Shown: positions 26,155-35,997, counted from the stretch's first letter. The stretch: DNA of 64,000 nt from an uncultured Clostridia bacterium (GCA_947631765.1 CANRMP010000009.1:16507-80506), one strand, 5' to 3'. Numbers and translations: made by a program. Notes: generated from the letters alone by a model not told the origin.

Positions 26155-27324
26155 TTACACGTTGTCGGGCGAATATATGTATATCGGAAGCGGGAACCAG
26201 GCGCGAAGAGCGGGGTTCTTTATTTTTTCCCTTGACGGGGGGGCCTTGTGCGTAAAGAAAAGCTGCATGGCCTCAAGATGACCTATCTTTACATCCGCTT
26301 CCCCGTCGGTTTTTGTCACACGGCTTTTCCCGTTTTCCACCCGAATTTCAAGTCTTTCCTTTTTTGCAAAGCCGTCAATCTCGAAAACAAGCGCGCCCTC
26401 GGATAGCGTCTCATAGCTGCATTTAAGCTCCATAAGGGCTGAAAGCGCCCTCTCGTAGTTTAATATATTAAAGCACAGGTCGGCTCCGACGTACACGGTT
26501 TCCGCATAGTACCACAGCAGATCTGCCGCCTGTACGTCGCACTCCGGAAGGTGAAACGAGAGATAATTTCTGCCGCGCATAAGCAGATATATCATATCCT
26601 TTGCATACTTCACGTCGCCAAAAACCAGCTCGTTTACCTCATTGCCCTTAACCACAGCCCAGCCCGCAAAGCCTTCATTGCCGTAAAACACATAGGGCGT
26701 GCTCTGCCATGAAACAAGTATATCATAAAGGTCCTCACGTTTCCTCTCAAAGCTAAAATGTCTTTTTTCCGAGCTATGAAGACGGTATATGTTGTCAAGA
26801 GAGAGGGCGTCGTCTGGTGTGAGCGCCTTTATTGTAAGAGAGGGGGAAAAATTCGGGTCTCTGTCAAAAAGGGTTTTTGAGGTCAGAGTATAGCAGGCGT
26901 CGGTTCCGCATTTTTCAAATCCGAAATGGTCGTATCTTGTCCTCTTGCCGCTTAGAATAAGCATTATGGCACCGTCGTTTATTGCAAAATCAGTCGCCGC
27001 CTTCATAACGGCCTTCATGTATCCCTTTCCCCTCATTGCGGGGTGAACCGCGACGTTTCCTATTCCGTAAGCCTTATAACATTTTCCGCAGACCCTCATT
27101 TTAAGCGGGAAAAGCCCCGCGCAGGCAAGCAGTCTGCCCTTCTCATCTTTTACAAAATATGTATCTGCCGCCGGATTTCTCTCCTTGCCGAACAGCTTCG
27201 GAAGCAGCTTATAAAACGAGCTTTCCATGCCGTTGAAGCCGAACGCATAGTTTATAAGGTCAACATATTCCGCGTTGTCGTCCGCCTTCCCTCGGGTGAT
27301 TATTATTTTTGCTTCTTCTTCCAT
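26155..27324 (-). CDS. Eis-like GNAT acetyltransferase with C-terminal SCP2-type domain
   Basis: A 389-residue acyltransferase. The N-terminal GNAT domain has VAVHPAMRGKGYMKAVMKAA, matching the acetyl-CoA motif A, followed by ILSGKRTRYDHFGFEKCG. A second GNAT-like region lies between about 170 and 290, and the C-terminal 100 residues (RLEIRVENGKSRVTKTDGEADVKIG) resemble the sterol carrier domain of Eis proteins. Eis relatives acetylate amines, including aminoglycosides, but substrate here is unknown. ATG 27324 follows AAAGGA; the upstream ATG at 27372 is less likely. Confidence 0.8.
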   Translation of the reverse strand: MEEEAKIIITRGKADDNAEYVDLINYAFGFNGMESSFYKLLPKLFGKERNPAADTYFVKDEKGRLLACAGLFPLKMRVCGKCYKAYGIGNVAVHPAMRGKGYMKAVMKAATDFAINDGAIMLILSGKRTRYDHFGFEKCGTDACYTLTSKTLFDRDPNFSPSLTIKALTPDDALSLDNIYRLHSSEKRHFSFERKREDLYDILVSWQSTPYVFYGNEGFAGWAVVKGNEVNELVFGDVKYAKDMIYLLMRGRNYLSFHLPECDVQAADLLWYYAETVYVGADLCFNILNYERALSALMELKCSYETLSEGALVFEIDGFAKKERLEIRVENGKSRVTKTDGEADVKIGHLEAMQLFFTHKAPPSREKIKNPALRAWFPLPIYIYSPDNV

Positions 27325-27409
27325 AGTCTTTGTCCTTTCTTTCCCCGATAAAAAGACAGCCGTGCCGTACAATACCGTCGTCTGCGGCTGTCTTTCTTAT
27401 TTTTGTTTA

Positions 27410-27676
27410 TTATTTATTGCCCTTTTTATTGCCGCACGTGCACTTTTTTATGAGTTTTGAAGCACAAAAGCAGCATTTTGCGGTGAGCATAAGAATCAGC
27501 GCCGCCAAAATCAAGCAGCAAACAGGCACCTCAAAGGTTCCCTTGCTTGTCATCTCGGCGAGCTTCTTGCCCGCTTTTTTGCACCTTATCTCGTGACTTA
27601 ACGAGTAGTCGCAAAAAAGAACGGGAAGCTTTTCACAGCCTTCCTTTACCGCCGCGCATATAGCATCAAGCTTCAT
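27410..27676 (-). CDS. Small cysteine-rich single-span membrane protein, unknown
   Basis: An 88-residue protein with one strong transmembrane segment (VPVCCLILAALILMLTAKCCF) and a cysteine/lysine-rich tail (KLIKKCTCGNKKGNK). The N-terminal half is amphipathic. ATG 27676 follows GAAGG; an in-frame ATG at 27691 is an alternative. I do not recognise a family. It lies between the acetyltransferase and recG on the minus strand. Confidence 0.6.
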   Translation of the reverse strand: MKLDAICAAVKEGCEKLPVLFCDYSLSHEIRCKKAGKKLAEMTSKGTFEVPVCCLILAALILMLTAKCCFCASKLIKKCTCGNKKGNK

Positions 27677-27785
27677 TGTGTTTACCTTCATTGTTTTTTA
27701 GTCACACAAGCATCGGGATACAGCCTTGTTATAAATGGCTTTCAACAATTATAATATATCACAGACGCGCATTTTATTCAACCAC

Positions 27786-27814
27786 TTGACAAACTTTTTT
27801 TTGTATGTTAATAT
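27786..27814 (+). promoter_or_regulatory. Predicted sigma-A promoter for recG
   Basis: TTGACA at 27786-27791, 17-base T-rich spacer and TAATAT at 27809-27814, 36 bases before the recG ATG. Confidence 0.65.
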
Positions 27815-27850
27815 AAAAAAACAGACAAAAAGGAAGAGGATTTTTTAAAA

Positions 27851-29986
27851 ATGCCGCTTTATTTCAGCTCGCCGGTAAGCGCTGTGGCAGGGGTCGGACC
27901 CGCTAAAGCCGCCGCCCTTAAAACGCTGGGTATAAACAGCGTATACGATCTTTTGCATCATTTTCCAAGAGCATATCAGAACCGCAAAGACGTCAAAACC
28001 TTGTGCGAGGCGGCGCTGTCCGGAGAAAAGTGCGCGCTTGTTTTAAGCGTCGGAAGTACGCCGCAGACCGCGCTTCTGAAAAACCGAAAAACGCTTACCA
28101 AATTCACCGTTTTCGACGAGAGTGGAAGCTGTACTGTTACCTTTTTCAATCAGGGATATTTAAAATCGGTATTTAACGTCGGGGACGTTTTCAGATTTTT
28201 CGGTAAGGTCGAGCGTTTCCGCTCGACGTGGCAGCTTAGCTCTCCTGATTACGAACCGCTTGGCGGCGTGCGCCCGCTTTGCGATTTTTATCCGATTTAT
28301 CCCCTGACAAGCGGAATTTCGCAAAAGGTTATGCAGAATATTATCGGCACCGCCCTTGCCGCGCTTGACGGGGTGCCGCTTGATCCTATTCCCGAAAAAA
28401 TACGAAACAGGGCGAATATTTGCAGCTATGCCGAGGCGCTTTACAGCATTCACCGCCCTAAAAACATCGAGTCGCTTGCAAAAGCAAGAGAATATTTCAT
28501 GTTCGAGGAGCTTTTCCTTTTTAGCGCCGAGATAGTGCGCTCAAAGCAGAATATAAGCACCAAGGAGGCGCTCCCGCTCTCTGTCACCCGCGCCGACATG
28601 AAGCGCTTTTTCGAAACTATCCCGTTTAAGCTTACCGCCGCGCAAACAAGGGTCATTACCGAGATATCGGCGGATCTCAAAAAAAGCGTTCCCATGCACC
28701 GACTCATTCAAGGAGATGTGGGAAGCGGAAAAACAATTTGCGCCGCATCTGCCGCATATATCTGTATAAAAAGCGGCTTTCAGTGCGCAATAATGGCGCC
28801 TACCGAAATTCTTGCAAGACAGCATTACAGCGATCTTTGCGCTCTTTTTGAGAAGCTTGAAATAAAATGTCAACTGCTTGTGGGCAGTATGAGCGCCGCC
28901 AAAAAAAGAGAAGCCCATGAAAAATGCGCCTCGGGCGAGGCTCAGCTTATTATCGGAACTCACGCGCTTATTGCGGAAGGGGTAAGATTTTGTAACCCCG
29001 GGCTGTTTATCACCGACGAGCAGCACCGTTTCGGCATAGCCCAGCGCTCGGCGCTCTCGGATAAAAAAAGCGAAATGACGCATTTTGTCCCGCATACCCT
29101 TGCAATGACCGCAACTCCCATTCCCCGCACTCTCGCGCTTGTGCTTCTTTCCGACATAGATATTTCGATTATCGACGAGCTTCCACCCGGACGCAAAAAG
29201 GTTTCGACCTTCCTTGTCGACGAGAGCTACCGCACGCGGCTTGAGGGCTTTATATGCAAGCAGTGCTCCGAGGGAAAACAGGTCTATATCGTATGCCCCG
29301 CCATTGAAAACAGCGGAGACGAGGAAGAGGACTGTGACCTTATGTCGCTTGACGGCTCTGTGATATCAAGAAAGGAAGAATTAAAGCTCAAAAGCGTCTT
29401 TGACTGCTACACCGACTTTACCGCGCGCTTTCCCGAAATAAAATTCGCCTATCTGCACGGCAAAATGAGCGGCAGGGAAAAGGACAAAATTATGAGCGAC
29501 TTTGCCGCGGGAAAAATATCCGTGCTCATATCTACAACCGTGATTGAGGTCGGAGTAAACGTTCCGAACAGTACCTTAATGGTAATTGAAAACGCGGAAC
29601 GCTTCGGACTTTCCCAGCTTCACCAGCTGCGCGGCAGAGTGGGACGGGGAGAGGCAAAGTCATGGTGCATACTCATAAGCGACAGCGAAAAAGAGGAGGT
29701 AAAACAGCGCCTTGACGCCTTCTGCAAAACAAACGACGGTTTTGAAATCGCCCGCGCAGACTTGGCTTTACGAGGTCCCGGGGACTTTTTCGCAGCCCTC
29801 GGGCGTGAAAGACAGCACGGAAAGCTCTCCTTTCGGTTTGCCTCTCTTTGCGATAACAACGACATGCTCTCTCTTGCCTTTGCAGAGGCGACAGCCTTAA
29901 TCGAGGACGATCCGAGCCTTGAAAAGAAGGAAAACGAATGTTTAAGAGACGCGCTGTCACAGCTTTCCGAAAATAATCTTGCCTGA
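27851..29986 (+). CDS. recG: ATP-dependent DNA helicase RecG
   Basis: Branch-migration helicase that processes Holliday junctions and stalled forks. 711 residues, within range. The N-terminal wedge/OB domain begins VAGVGPAKAAALKTLGI. The helicase core has Walker A GDVGSGKT, the family form of motif II DEQHRFG, motif III MTATPIPRT, and motifs V and VI TTVIEVGVNVPN and QLRGRVGRG. AGGAAGAGGA precedes the ATG. It is monocistronic, with its own promoter and terminator. Confidence 0.96.
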   Translation: MPLYFSSPVSAVAGVGPAKAAALKTLGINSVYDLLHHFPRAYQNRKDVKTLCEAALSGEKCALVLSVGSTPQTALLKNRKTLTKFTVFDESGSCTVTFFNQGYLKSVFNVGDVFRFFGKVERFRSTWQLSSPDYEPLGGVRPLCDFYPIYPLTSGISQKVMQNIIGTALAALDGVPLDPIPEKIRNRANICSYAEALYSIHRPKNIESLAKAREYFMFEELFLFSAEIVRSKQNISTKEALPLSVTRADMKRFFETIPFKLTAAQTRVITEISADLKKSVPMHRLIQGDVGSGKTICAASAAYICIKSGFQCAIMAPTEILARQHYSDLCALFEKLEIKCQLLVGSMSAAKKREAHEKCASGEAQLIIGTHALIAEGVRFCNPGLFITDEQHRFGIAQRSALSDKKSEMTHFVPHTLAMTATPIPRTLALVLLSDIDISIIDELPPGRKKVSTFLVDESYRTRLEGFICKQCSEGKQVYIVCPAIENSGDEEEDCDLMSLDGSVISRKEELKLKSVFDCYTDFTARFPEIKFAYLHGKMSGREKDKIMSDFAAGKISVLISTTVIEVGVNVPNSTLMVIENAERFGLSQLHQLRGRVGRGEAKSWCILISDSEKEEVKQRLDAFCKTNDGFEIARADLALRGPGDFFAALGRERQHGKLSFRFASLCDNNDMLSLAFAEATALIEDDPSLEKKENECLRDALSQLSENNLA

Positions 29987-30020
29987 AAAAAATATCGTCG
30001 GTATCTATTTATACATGCGT

Positions 30021-30055
30021 TCGGGGGATGTTATAAAAACGTCCCCCGACTTTTT
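30021..30055 (+). terminator. Intrinsic terminator after recG
   Basis: TCGGGGGA (30021-30028) pairs with TCCCCCGA (30042-30049) followed by a T run. It also lies downstream of the convergent CDF gene. Confidence 0.7.
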
Positions 30056-30078
30056 GCGCGTCAAATATTAAGATTGTC

Positions 30079-31257
30079 TTACATATATTTTGTTTCAATC
30101 TTAATCAGCGGAACAATATTGCAATTTTCGGCGCACAGGCGCTCCTTTATCTCATTGGCAATGTCCTTTGAATGCTTCATATCCCCCGAAGGGACGACGA
30201 CGTCAAAGACAACCTTTATTAAAGACGGGTTTTCGGCGTCGGGATGAGTGACATGCAGATCATGGCACAAATACTGTGTGTTTATCCCGCGCAAAACAGT
30301 CTGCACAAGGTCGAAAATCATATTGTATTCCTGATCCTTGCCGTGGTCGGGGTCGGGATGGATGGTTATATCGACATTAAGCTCGGACTTGATTCTCATT
30401 TCAAGGCGGTCGATACAGTCGTGCACCTCAAGAATACTCATATTTGCCGGAACCTCGGCATGAACCGAGGCGTAAAGTCTGCCCGGACCGTACTCGTGAA
30501 TTATAAGATCGTGAATTTTGCTCACTATCTCGCCCGAAAGAATTATACTTTCAAGCTTCTCGGCAATTTCGCGGTCGGGCGCCTTGCCAAGCAGTGAGGA
30601 AATAGTCTCGCTCGCCGAGCGAAGCCCCACACAGACAATAAGAATCGCCACGCCGCATCCGATATAACCGTCAAGATTGATTTTTGCAAAATACGCAAGC
30701 GCCGCGCCGCAAAGCACGGCAAGAGTCGAAATGCAGTCTAAAAGACTGTCCGTGGCTCCCGCAAGCAGCGCTTTTGAGTCAATAAGCCTTGCTACCCTGC
30801 GGTTAAACGCCCAAAGCCACAGCTTTACGGCAAGAGAAAAGCAGAGCACCCCGAAGGAAAGCCATGAAAACTCGGGTGAAATGTCCTCGAATATCCCGAC
30901 AAGCGAGGTTTTAAAAAGCTCAAATCCCATAAGTACAATGAGAAAGGAGACCGCAAGCCCGCTTAAATATTCCACCCTTCCGTGTCCGAGGGGATGACCT
31001 GTATCCGCCTTTTTCCCCGAAAATCCGAACCCGACAAGCAGTACCGCTCCCGACATTGAGTCGGAGAGATTGTTAAGACCGTCCGCGCTGATTGAAACCG
31101 AGCCGGAAAGCGCGCCGGCGGCAAGCTTTAAAAGAGCAAGAAGCAAATTGGAAACGGCGCTCACAAGTGAGGAAAGAGTCCCGTGCGCCTTGCGCACCTT
31201 AGGGTCGGTTATATTGTCCTTGTTCTTTATAAATATTTTTCTAAGCAGCTGTGTCAT
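30079..31257 (-). CDS. Cation diffusion facilitator family metal exporter
   Basis: A 392-residue CDF transporter exporting divalent metals such as Zn2+, Mn2+ or Fe2+ in exchange for protons. Six transmembrane segments lie in the first 220 residues, with metal-site motifs SADGLNNLSDS in helix 2 and GATDSLLDCIS in helix 5, and HPLGHGRVEYLSGL between. The cytoplasmic C-terminal domain (about 230-392) has the ferredoxin-like fold typical of the family, here with a longer tail. Metal specificity cannot be read from the sequence. Confidence 0.9.
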   Translation of the reverse strand: MTQLLRKIFIKNKDNITDPKVRKAHGTLSSLVSAVSNLLLALLKLAAGALSGSVSISADGLNNLSDSMSGAVLLVGFGFSGKKADTGHPLGHGRVEYLSGLAVSFLIVLMGFELFKTSLVGIFEDISPEFSWLSFGVLCFSLAVKLWLWAFNRRVARLIDSKALLAGATDSLLDCISTLAVLCGAALAYFAKINLDGYIGCGVAILIVCVGLRSASETISSLLGKAPDREIAEKLESIILSGEIVSKIHDLIIHEYGPGRLYASVHAEVPANMSILEVHDCIDRLEMRIKSELNVDITIHPDPDHGKDQEYNMIFDLVQTVLRGINTQYLCHDLHVTHPDAENPSLIKVVFDVVVPSGDMKHSKDIANEIKERLCAENCNIVPLIKIETKYM

Positions 31258-31436
31258 TATCTTTTACTCTCTTGAAATTTGAATATTTTTATTGTTTTTT
31301 TAAAGCTTCGAAAAGCGTTCCCGAAATATGAGTTTTTCTTTCAATCTTAACGCGTTTTTTGCCACACATTTTTTAATGTACTTTTTGACGGGCGCCTTTG
31401 CATATATTAATAAAAATATGACTGGAGGCAATTGCC

Positions 31437-31931
31437 GTGAACAAAATAAGTCAAAGAAGCGCCGCAATAATCATTATATTAACACTTGTATTTTTTACCG
31501 GGTGCAAAAGAGATACCGATTATCTTGCCTATCAGGAAAGGGCGCAAAGCTTTACAGCTGAAATTACCTTAAAAGAGAGCGGCGAAAAATACAAAGCAGC
31601 GCTTGACATCTCGCCCGAGGGCTCCAAAATGACCTTTATTTTGCCGGAAAACATTAAAAATCTTTCTTATGAAAGAAAAAACGGCAGGACAACCGCCCTC
31701 TTGCAGGGCATTGAATACGAGGGCGATTTTTTGATACCCGACACGGTATTTTCTCTTTTTTCGCTAAACAAAGACAGCTTGATATCCGCCAGAAAGGGCG
31801 AAGGCGGCAATATTTTAACCTTTGACGGACAAATAATTCTCACTCTTGACAAAAGCAACAACCCGTTTTGTATTGAGTGTCCCTTGCTCACTCTCAATAT
31901 AAGCGAGCAAACCGCCCTGCCTGCCTCATAA
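31437..31931 (+). CDS. Small putative lipoprotein, unknown function
   Basis: A 164-residue protein with a lipoprotein signal peptide (hydrophobic 9-20, FFTGC with Cys23). The mature part is beta-rich, with alternating charged and hydrophobic strands (FTAEITLKESGEKYKAALDIS, then KMTFILPENIKNLSYER). The layout resembles small clostridial lipoproteins of unknown function. GTG start at 31437 is supported by TGGAGG 9 bases upstream. A weak promoter (TTGACG 31385, TAATAA 31408) lies before it. Confidence 0.7.
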   Translation: MNKISQRSAAIIIILTLVFFTGCKRDTDYLAYQERAQSFTAEITLKESGEKYKAALDISPEGSKMTFILPENIKNLSYERKNGRTTALLQGIEYEGDFLIPDTVFSLFSLNKDSLISARKGEGGNILTFDGQIILTLDKSNNPFCIECPLLTLNISEQTALPAS

Positions 31932-32360
31932 CTCTTGATATTTTTGAGGTACGCGCTCTTTTACCGCATCTCTTTAAAAAATGTCACGCCACACCCGCGG
32001 CACCGGAGAGCAGAACTGTTATCCGTATGTGCATTATATTACCTGAAAATTCTTTTGTCAATAGTTTTAAATAATTTATTTGACGCTCATAAAGCATACT
32101 AAATTGTTGACAGAACATTAACTGTATGGTAAAATAAGAACGTCGGGAATTAATCACTTTCAGGCGGCAGGTTGATTTTTACAAAAACTTTAACTGTTTG
32201 AAATATTATTTTTCTTGACTGCACGCAAAATATGATATACAATTATCATATAAAAACAATTTGTCTTTTGTTTTTGTGCCCGACACTGTTTTAAAAAGAG
32301 ATACCCGATAATTTTTTAGAGCGGATATTCGCTTGAATATCTACGCGGAAAGGCGTTTTC
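31932..32360 (+). promoter_or_regulatory. 429-base AT-rich gap with two tandem predicted promoters
   Basis: I see no gene here. Two plus-strand sigma-A promoters stand out: TTGACA (32107-32112) with TAAAAT (32130-32135), and TTGACT (32215-32220) with TACAAT (32238-32243), each with a 17-base spacer. They would drive the downstream PLP enzyme and DapF-MurE gene. The leader between the upstream promoter and the gene shows no SAM or T-box signature that I can recognise. Confidence 0.6.
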
Positions 32361-33539
32361 ATGAAAAAATTCGATGATTACAAGGACAACGACAGGAAGG
32401 AAGATCTGAAATTCGAATCAAAGGTAGTACATGGCGCCGCCGGAACGGATCCCTTTACCGGAGCTATCAGCTTCCCTATTTATCAGACTGCTACCTTTAA
32501 GCATTTCTCGATAGAGGACAAGTCGGGATATAACTATGCAAGATGCATCAATCCAACAAGAGAAGAGCTTGAAAGGACAATGTGTATACTTGAGGGCGGC
32601 AACCGCGCTTTTGCGGTAAACTCGGGTATGGCGGCGGTATCTCTTGTAATGTCCCTGCTTCGCCCGTCGGATCACGTTATTTATTCCGACGACATATACG
32701 GCGGGACGTTCAGATGCATAAACGAGGTGCTGACCCCCATCGGCGTGGAAAGCTGCAGCGTTAATCTTTCCGATATAGAGGCGCTGAAAAGAGCGATAAA
32801 ACCAAGTACAAAGATGATTTTTATCGAAACGCCCACAAATCCCATGATGAAGGTGGCGGATATTCAAAAAATATCCGACATAGGGCATGATATCGGCGCG
32901 CTTGTCGTGGTTGACAACACATTCTTAACCCCTTATTTTCAAAAGCCCTTTGATTTCGGCGCGGATATCGTTCTCCACAGCGGCACAAAGTATCTCGGCG
33001 GGCACAACGACGTTTTGGCGGGCATTGTGATAGTTAAGGACAGGGATATCGGAGAAAAGCTTGAAATACAGATGTACATAAACGGAGCGGGGCTCGGACC
33101 CATGGACTCATGGGTGGTACTGCGGGGGCTTAAAACCTTGGCGCTTAGAATGCAGCGCCACAACGAAAACGCAATAAAGGTGGCAAACTGGCTTCGCGGC
33201 AACCCGAAGGTCGAAAAGGTCTACTTTGTGGGCTTTGAGGACCACAAGGATTATGAGGTGACCAAAAAGCAAACCACCGGCTTTGGCGGAATGATTTCCT
33301 TTAAGGTGGACAGCACACAGACGGTAAACAATATTCTTAACCGACTCAGACTTATCACCTTTGCGGAGAGCCTCGGAGGCGTGGAGTCGCTCATTACCCA
33401 CCCGGTTACCAGAACTCACAAGGAAATACTCGAAGAGGTCAGAGAGGCGCTGGGTATAACCGACACACTGCTCAGACTCTCGGTGGGCATTGAAGACGTC
33501 GACGACATCATTGCCGATCTTGACAGGGCTTTGAAATAA
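32361..33539 (+). CDS. Cys/Met metabolism PLP-dependent enzyme (MetB/MccB/MetC-like)
   Basis: A 392-residue PLP enzyme of the cystathionine gamma-synthase/lyase family. YNYARCINPTREELE and FAVNSGMAAVS give the cofactor phosphate region, IFIETPTNPMMKVADI the middle block, and HSGTKYLGGHNDVLAG carries the Schiff-base lysine. Family members catalyse gamma- or beta-elimination or replacement on cystathionine, homocysteine or cysteine derivatives; the exact reaction cannot be decided from motifs. It sits 24 bases before the DapF-MurE fusion on the same strand and shares its promoters. Confidence 0.87.
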   Translation: MKKFDDYKDNDRKEDLKFESKVVHGAAGTDPFTGAISFPIYQTATFKHFSIEDKSGYNYARCINPTREELERTMCILEGGNRAFAVNSGMAAVSLVMSLLRPSDHVIYSDDIYGGTFRCINEVLTPIGVESCSVNLSDIEALKRAIKPSTKMIFIETPTNPMMKVADIQKISDIGHDIGALVVVDNTFLTPYFQKPFDFGADIVLHSGTKYLGGHNDVLAGIVIVKDRDIGEKLEIQMYINGAGLGPMDSWVVLRGLKTLALRMQRHNENAIKVANWLRGNPKVEKVYFVGFEDHKDYEVTKKQTTGFGGMISFKVDSTQTVNNILNRLRLITFAESLGGVESLITHPVTRTHKEILEEVREALGITDTLLRLSVGIEDVDDIIADLDRALK

Positions 33540-33563
33540 GAAACGAAAGGGAGAGACAAGTAT

Positions 33564-35924
33564 ATGAAGTTCACAAAAATGCACGCATACGGAAACGACT
33601 ATGTGTATATCGACGCCATAAATCAAAAGGTAGACAATTTAAGCGAGCTTGCACGGTACATAAGCGACAGACATTTCGGAGTCGGCTCTGACGGGATAGT
33701 TCTTATCTGCCCTTCAAGCAAAGGCGATTTTCGAATGAGAATGTTCAATCCGGACGGTACAGAGGGGGAAATGTGCGGAAATGCACTCAGAAGCATGAGC
33801 AAGTACGTATATGAGCACGCCCTGACCGACAAAACGGAGCTTTGCATTGAAACGCTCGGCGGTATGCAGAAGGTCAGACTGTTTGTCGAGGGCGGCAAGG
33901 TTGTCAATATCGAGGCAAATATCGGCACACCGGTGCTTGATACAAATAAAATACCGGTAAATACAACCTTGCGTGAATTTATCGAACAGCCGATAAAAAT
34001 TCTCGACAAGGAATTTAAAGTCACGGCGCTTTCCTGGGGAAATCCCCACTGCGTGATATTTGTCGACGACGTTTCGGATATCGACCTTGAAAAATACGGA
34101 AAATCGATAGAATACAGAACCGACATATTCCCAAATAAAACAAACGTCACCTTTGCTCAGGTTATAAGCGAAAACCGAATAAAGATAAGAGAATGGGAAA
34201 GAGGCACCGGCGAAACCATCGGATGCGGAACCGGATGCTGCAGCGCAACAGTCGCGGCGGTTTTGACAAACAGATGTAAGCGCCACGTATTTGTCGAACA
34301 AATCGGCGGAATGCTTGAGACAAACTGGGACGAAAGCGACGGAATGTTTATGAAGGGTCCGGCGCAAACGGTATTTGAATCCGAAATCGACGTATCGCAT
34401 ATTATAAACAAGAACAGCAAGCGAATAACAAGTCTTAACGACCTTTTGGCAAATATTGAATATGAGCTGATAAAGGGAAAAACAGACGGTATTGAGATTG
34501 CGGACATAAAATACGATTCAAGAAAGGTGGAGGAAGGAGATCTGTTTGTCGCAAGAACAGGAACCGTCTCCGATTCTCACGCCTTTATCCCCGACACCGT
34601 CAAAAAGGGCGCAAGGGTCATTGTAGTCGAAAAGGACGTGGAGGTTAAAGAGGACGTCACGGTCATTAAAGTAAAATCCTCAAAGCAGGCGCTTGCGATG
34701 CTGTCCGCCGTTTACTTTAATCACCCCGCAAAAGAGCTTACAACAGTAGGCGTCACCGGAACCGCAGGAAAAACCTCGACTACATATATGCTCAAAGCGA
34801 TACTCGAAAAAGCGGGAAACAAGGTAGGGCTTATCGGAACAATTTGCGCCCTGATAGGGGAAAAGCGGATTGAGCTGCACAATACTACCCCCGAGAGCTA
34901 CGAAATACAGAAAATGTTTCGGGAAATGGTCGACAGCGGCTGTAAATACGCGGTAATGGAGGTCTCCTCTCAGGGTCTGAAAATGAACAGAGTGGACGGA
35001 TTTACATTCGACTACGGCGTTTTCACCAATATTTCGCCCGAGCATATAGGCCCCAACGAGCATGAAAATTTCGAAGAATACCTGTACTGCAAGAGCCTGC
35101 TTTTCAAAAAATGCAAAACAGGCATAATAAACGCGGACGCTTCAAGATGGCAGGACGTTATAAAGGGACACACCTGCGATATTATAAAGTTCGGAATAAA
35201 CAGCTCGGATGTTGATATCAAGGCCTCAAATATCGATTTTATCATGGAGGATAATTATTTCGGAATGGGCTTTGAGCTTTCCGGAAAGCTTTCCGGAAAA
35301 TTCAGAGTGTCGATTCCCGGAAGATTTTCCGTTTATAACAGCCTGTGCGCCATAACAATAGCCTATGAGCTCGGGATATCGGCCCCCGAAATGAAAAATG
35401 CGCTGAGCTGTATATCGGTAACCGGCAGAATGGAGCTTGTAAGCGGAAACGAGACCTATAAGCTCATCGTCGATTACGCGCACAATGAGGATGAGATGAA
35501 CAATCTTATGGCAACCGTTTCGGAATATCACCCCAAAAGACTTATAAGCATCTTCGGCGGCGGCGGAAACCGCGCCAAGGCAAGAAGGTACGACATGGGC
35601 GAGATAGCGGGAAAGTGGTCTGATCTCATAATCTTAACGGAGGACAATCCCAGATGGGAAGAGCTTGAGTCGATAAATAACGATATTATCGCAGGAATCA
35701 ACAAGAGCGGCGGAAAATATATCATCATAGACGACAGAAAGGAAGCCATAAAATACGCCATGAAGAACGCGCAAAAAGGCGATATTATACTGCTTATCGG
35801 CAAGGGACATGAGCAGTATCAGGAAATAAAGGGCACAAAATACTTCTGGGATGAAAGACAGGCGGTAAAGGAAGCGGAAAAAGAGCTGAAGGACGGCTTG
35901 CGCATGAGCCTTGTTATCGGCTGA
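33564..35924 (+). CDS. Fused diaminopimelate epimerase (DapF) - MurE ligase
   Basis: A single 786-codon frame joining two consecutive enzymes. Residues 1-275 are DapF: the catalytic cysteines are Cys71 in EMCGNALRS and Cys221 in IGCGTGCC, with the substrate loop WGNPHCVIF. Residues about 285-786 are a complete Mur ligase: Walker A GVTGTAGKTS (Lys403), EVSSQGL, the activating VDYAHNEDEM and the meso-DAP recognition motif DNPR near residue 695. LL-DAP would be epimerised and then ligated to UDP-MurNAc-L-Ala-D-Glu in the cytoplasm. No internal stop or frameshift is seen. AAGGGAGAGA precedes the ATG. Whether the cell also has separate dapF and murE cannot be seen here. Confidence 0.92.
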   Translation: MKFTKMHAYGNDYVYIDAINQKVDNLSELARYISDRHFGVGSDGIVLICPSSKGDFRMRMFNPDGTEGEMCGNALRSMSKYVYEHALTDKTELCIETLGGMQKVRLFVEGGKVVNIEANIGTPVLDTNKIPVNTTLREFIEQPIKILDKEFKVTALSWGNPHCVIFVDDVSDIDLEKYGKSIEYRTDIFPNKTNVTFAQVISENRIKIREWERGTGETIGCGTGCCSATVAAVLTNRCKRHVFVEQIGGMLETNWDESDGMFMKGPAQTVFESEIDVSHIINKNSKRITSLNDLLANIEYELIKGKTDGIEIADIKYDSRKVEEGDLFVARTGTVSDSHAFIPDTVKKGARVIVVEKDVEVKEDVTVIKVKSSKQALAMLSAVYFNHPAKELTTVGVTGTAGKTSTTYMLKAILEKAGNKVGLIGTICALIGEKRIELHNTTPESYEIQKMFREMVDSGCKYAVMEVSSQGLKMNRVDGFTFDYGVFTNISPEHIGPNEHENFEEYLYCKSLLFKKCKTGIINADASRWQDVIKGHTCDIIKFGINSSDVDIKASNIDFIMEDNYFGMGFELSGKLSGKFRVSIPGRFSVYNSLCAITIAYELGISAPEMKNALSCISVTGRMELVSGNETYKLIVDYAHNEDEMNNLMATVSEYHPKRLISIFGGGGNRAKARRYDMGEIAGKWSDLIILTEDNPRWEELESINNDIIAGINKSGGKYIIIDDRKEAIKYAMKNAQKGDIILLIGKGHEQYQEIKGTKYFWDERQAVKEAEKELKDGLRMSLVIG

Positions 35925-35997
35925 TATGCCATAAAGTATTTTAGGCTTATTGCGCCGCGGACTTTTTTGCGCAAATCATAACGCGACAGCGACATAT

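Noticed and set aside
31932..32360. Possible SAM or T-box riboswitch before the Cys/Met gene
   Set aside because: No S-box (GGCAACC with kink-turn) or T-box (AGGGTGGAACCGCG-like) sequence is present.
33714..34400. 228-codon minus-strand frame under DapF
   Set aside because: Antisense shadow of conserved DapF codons.
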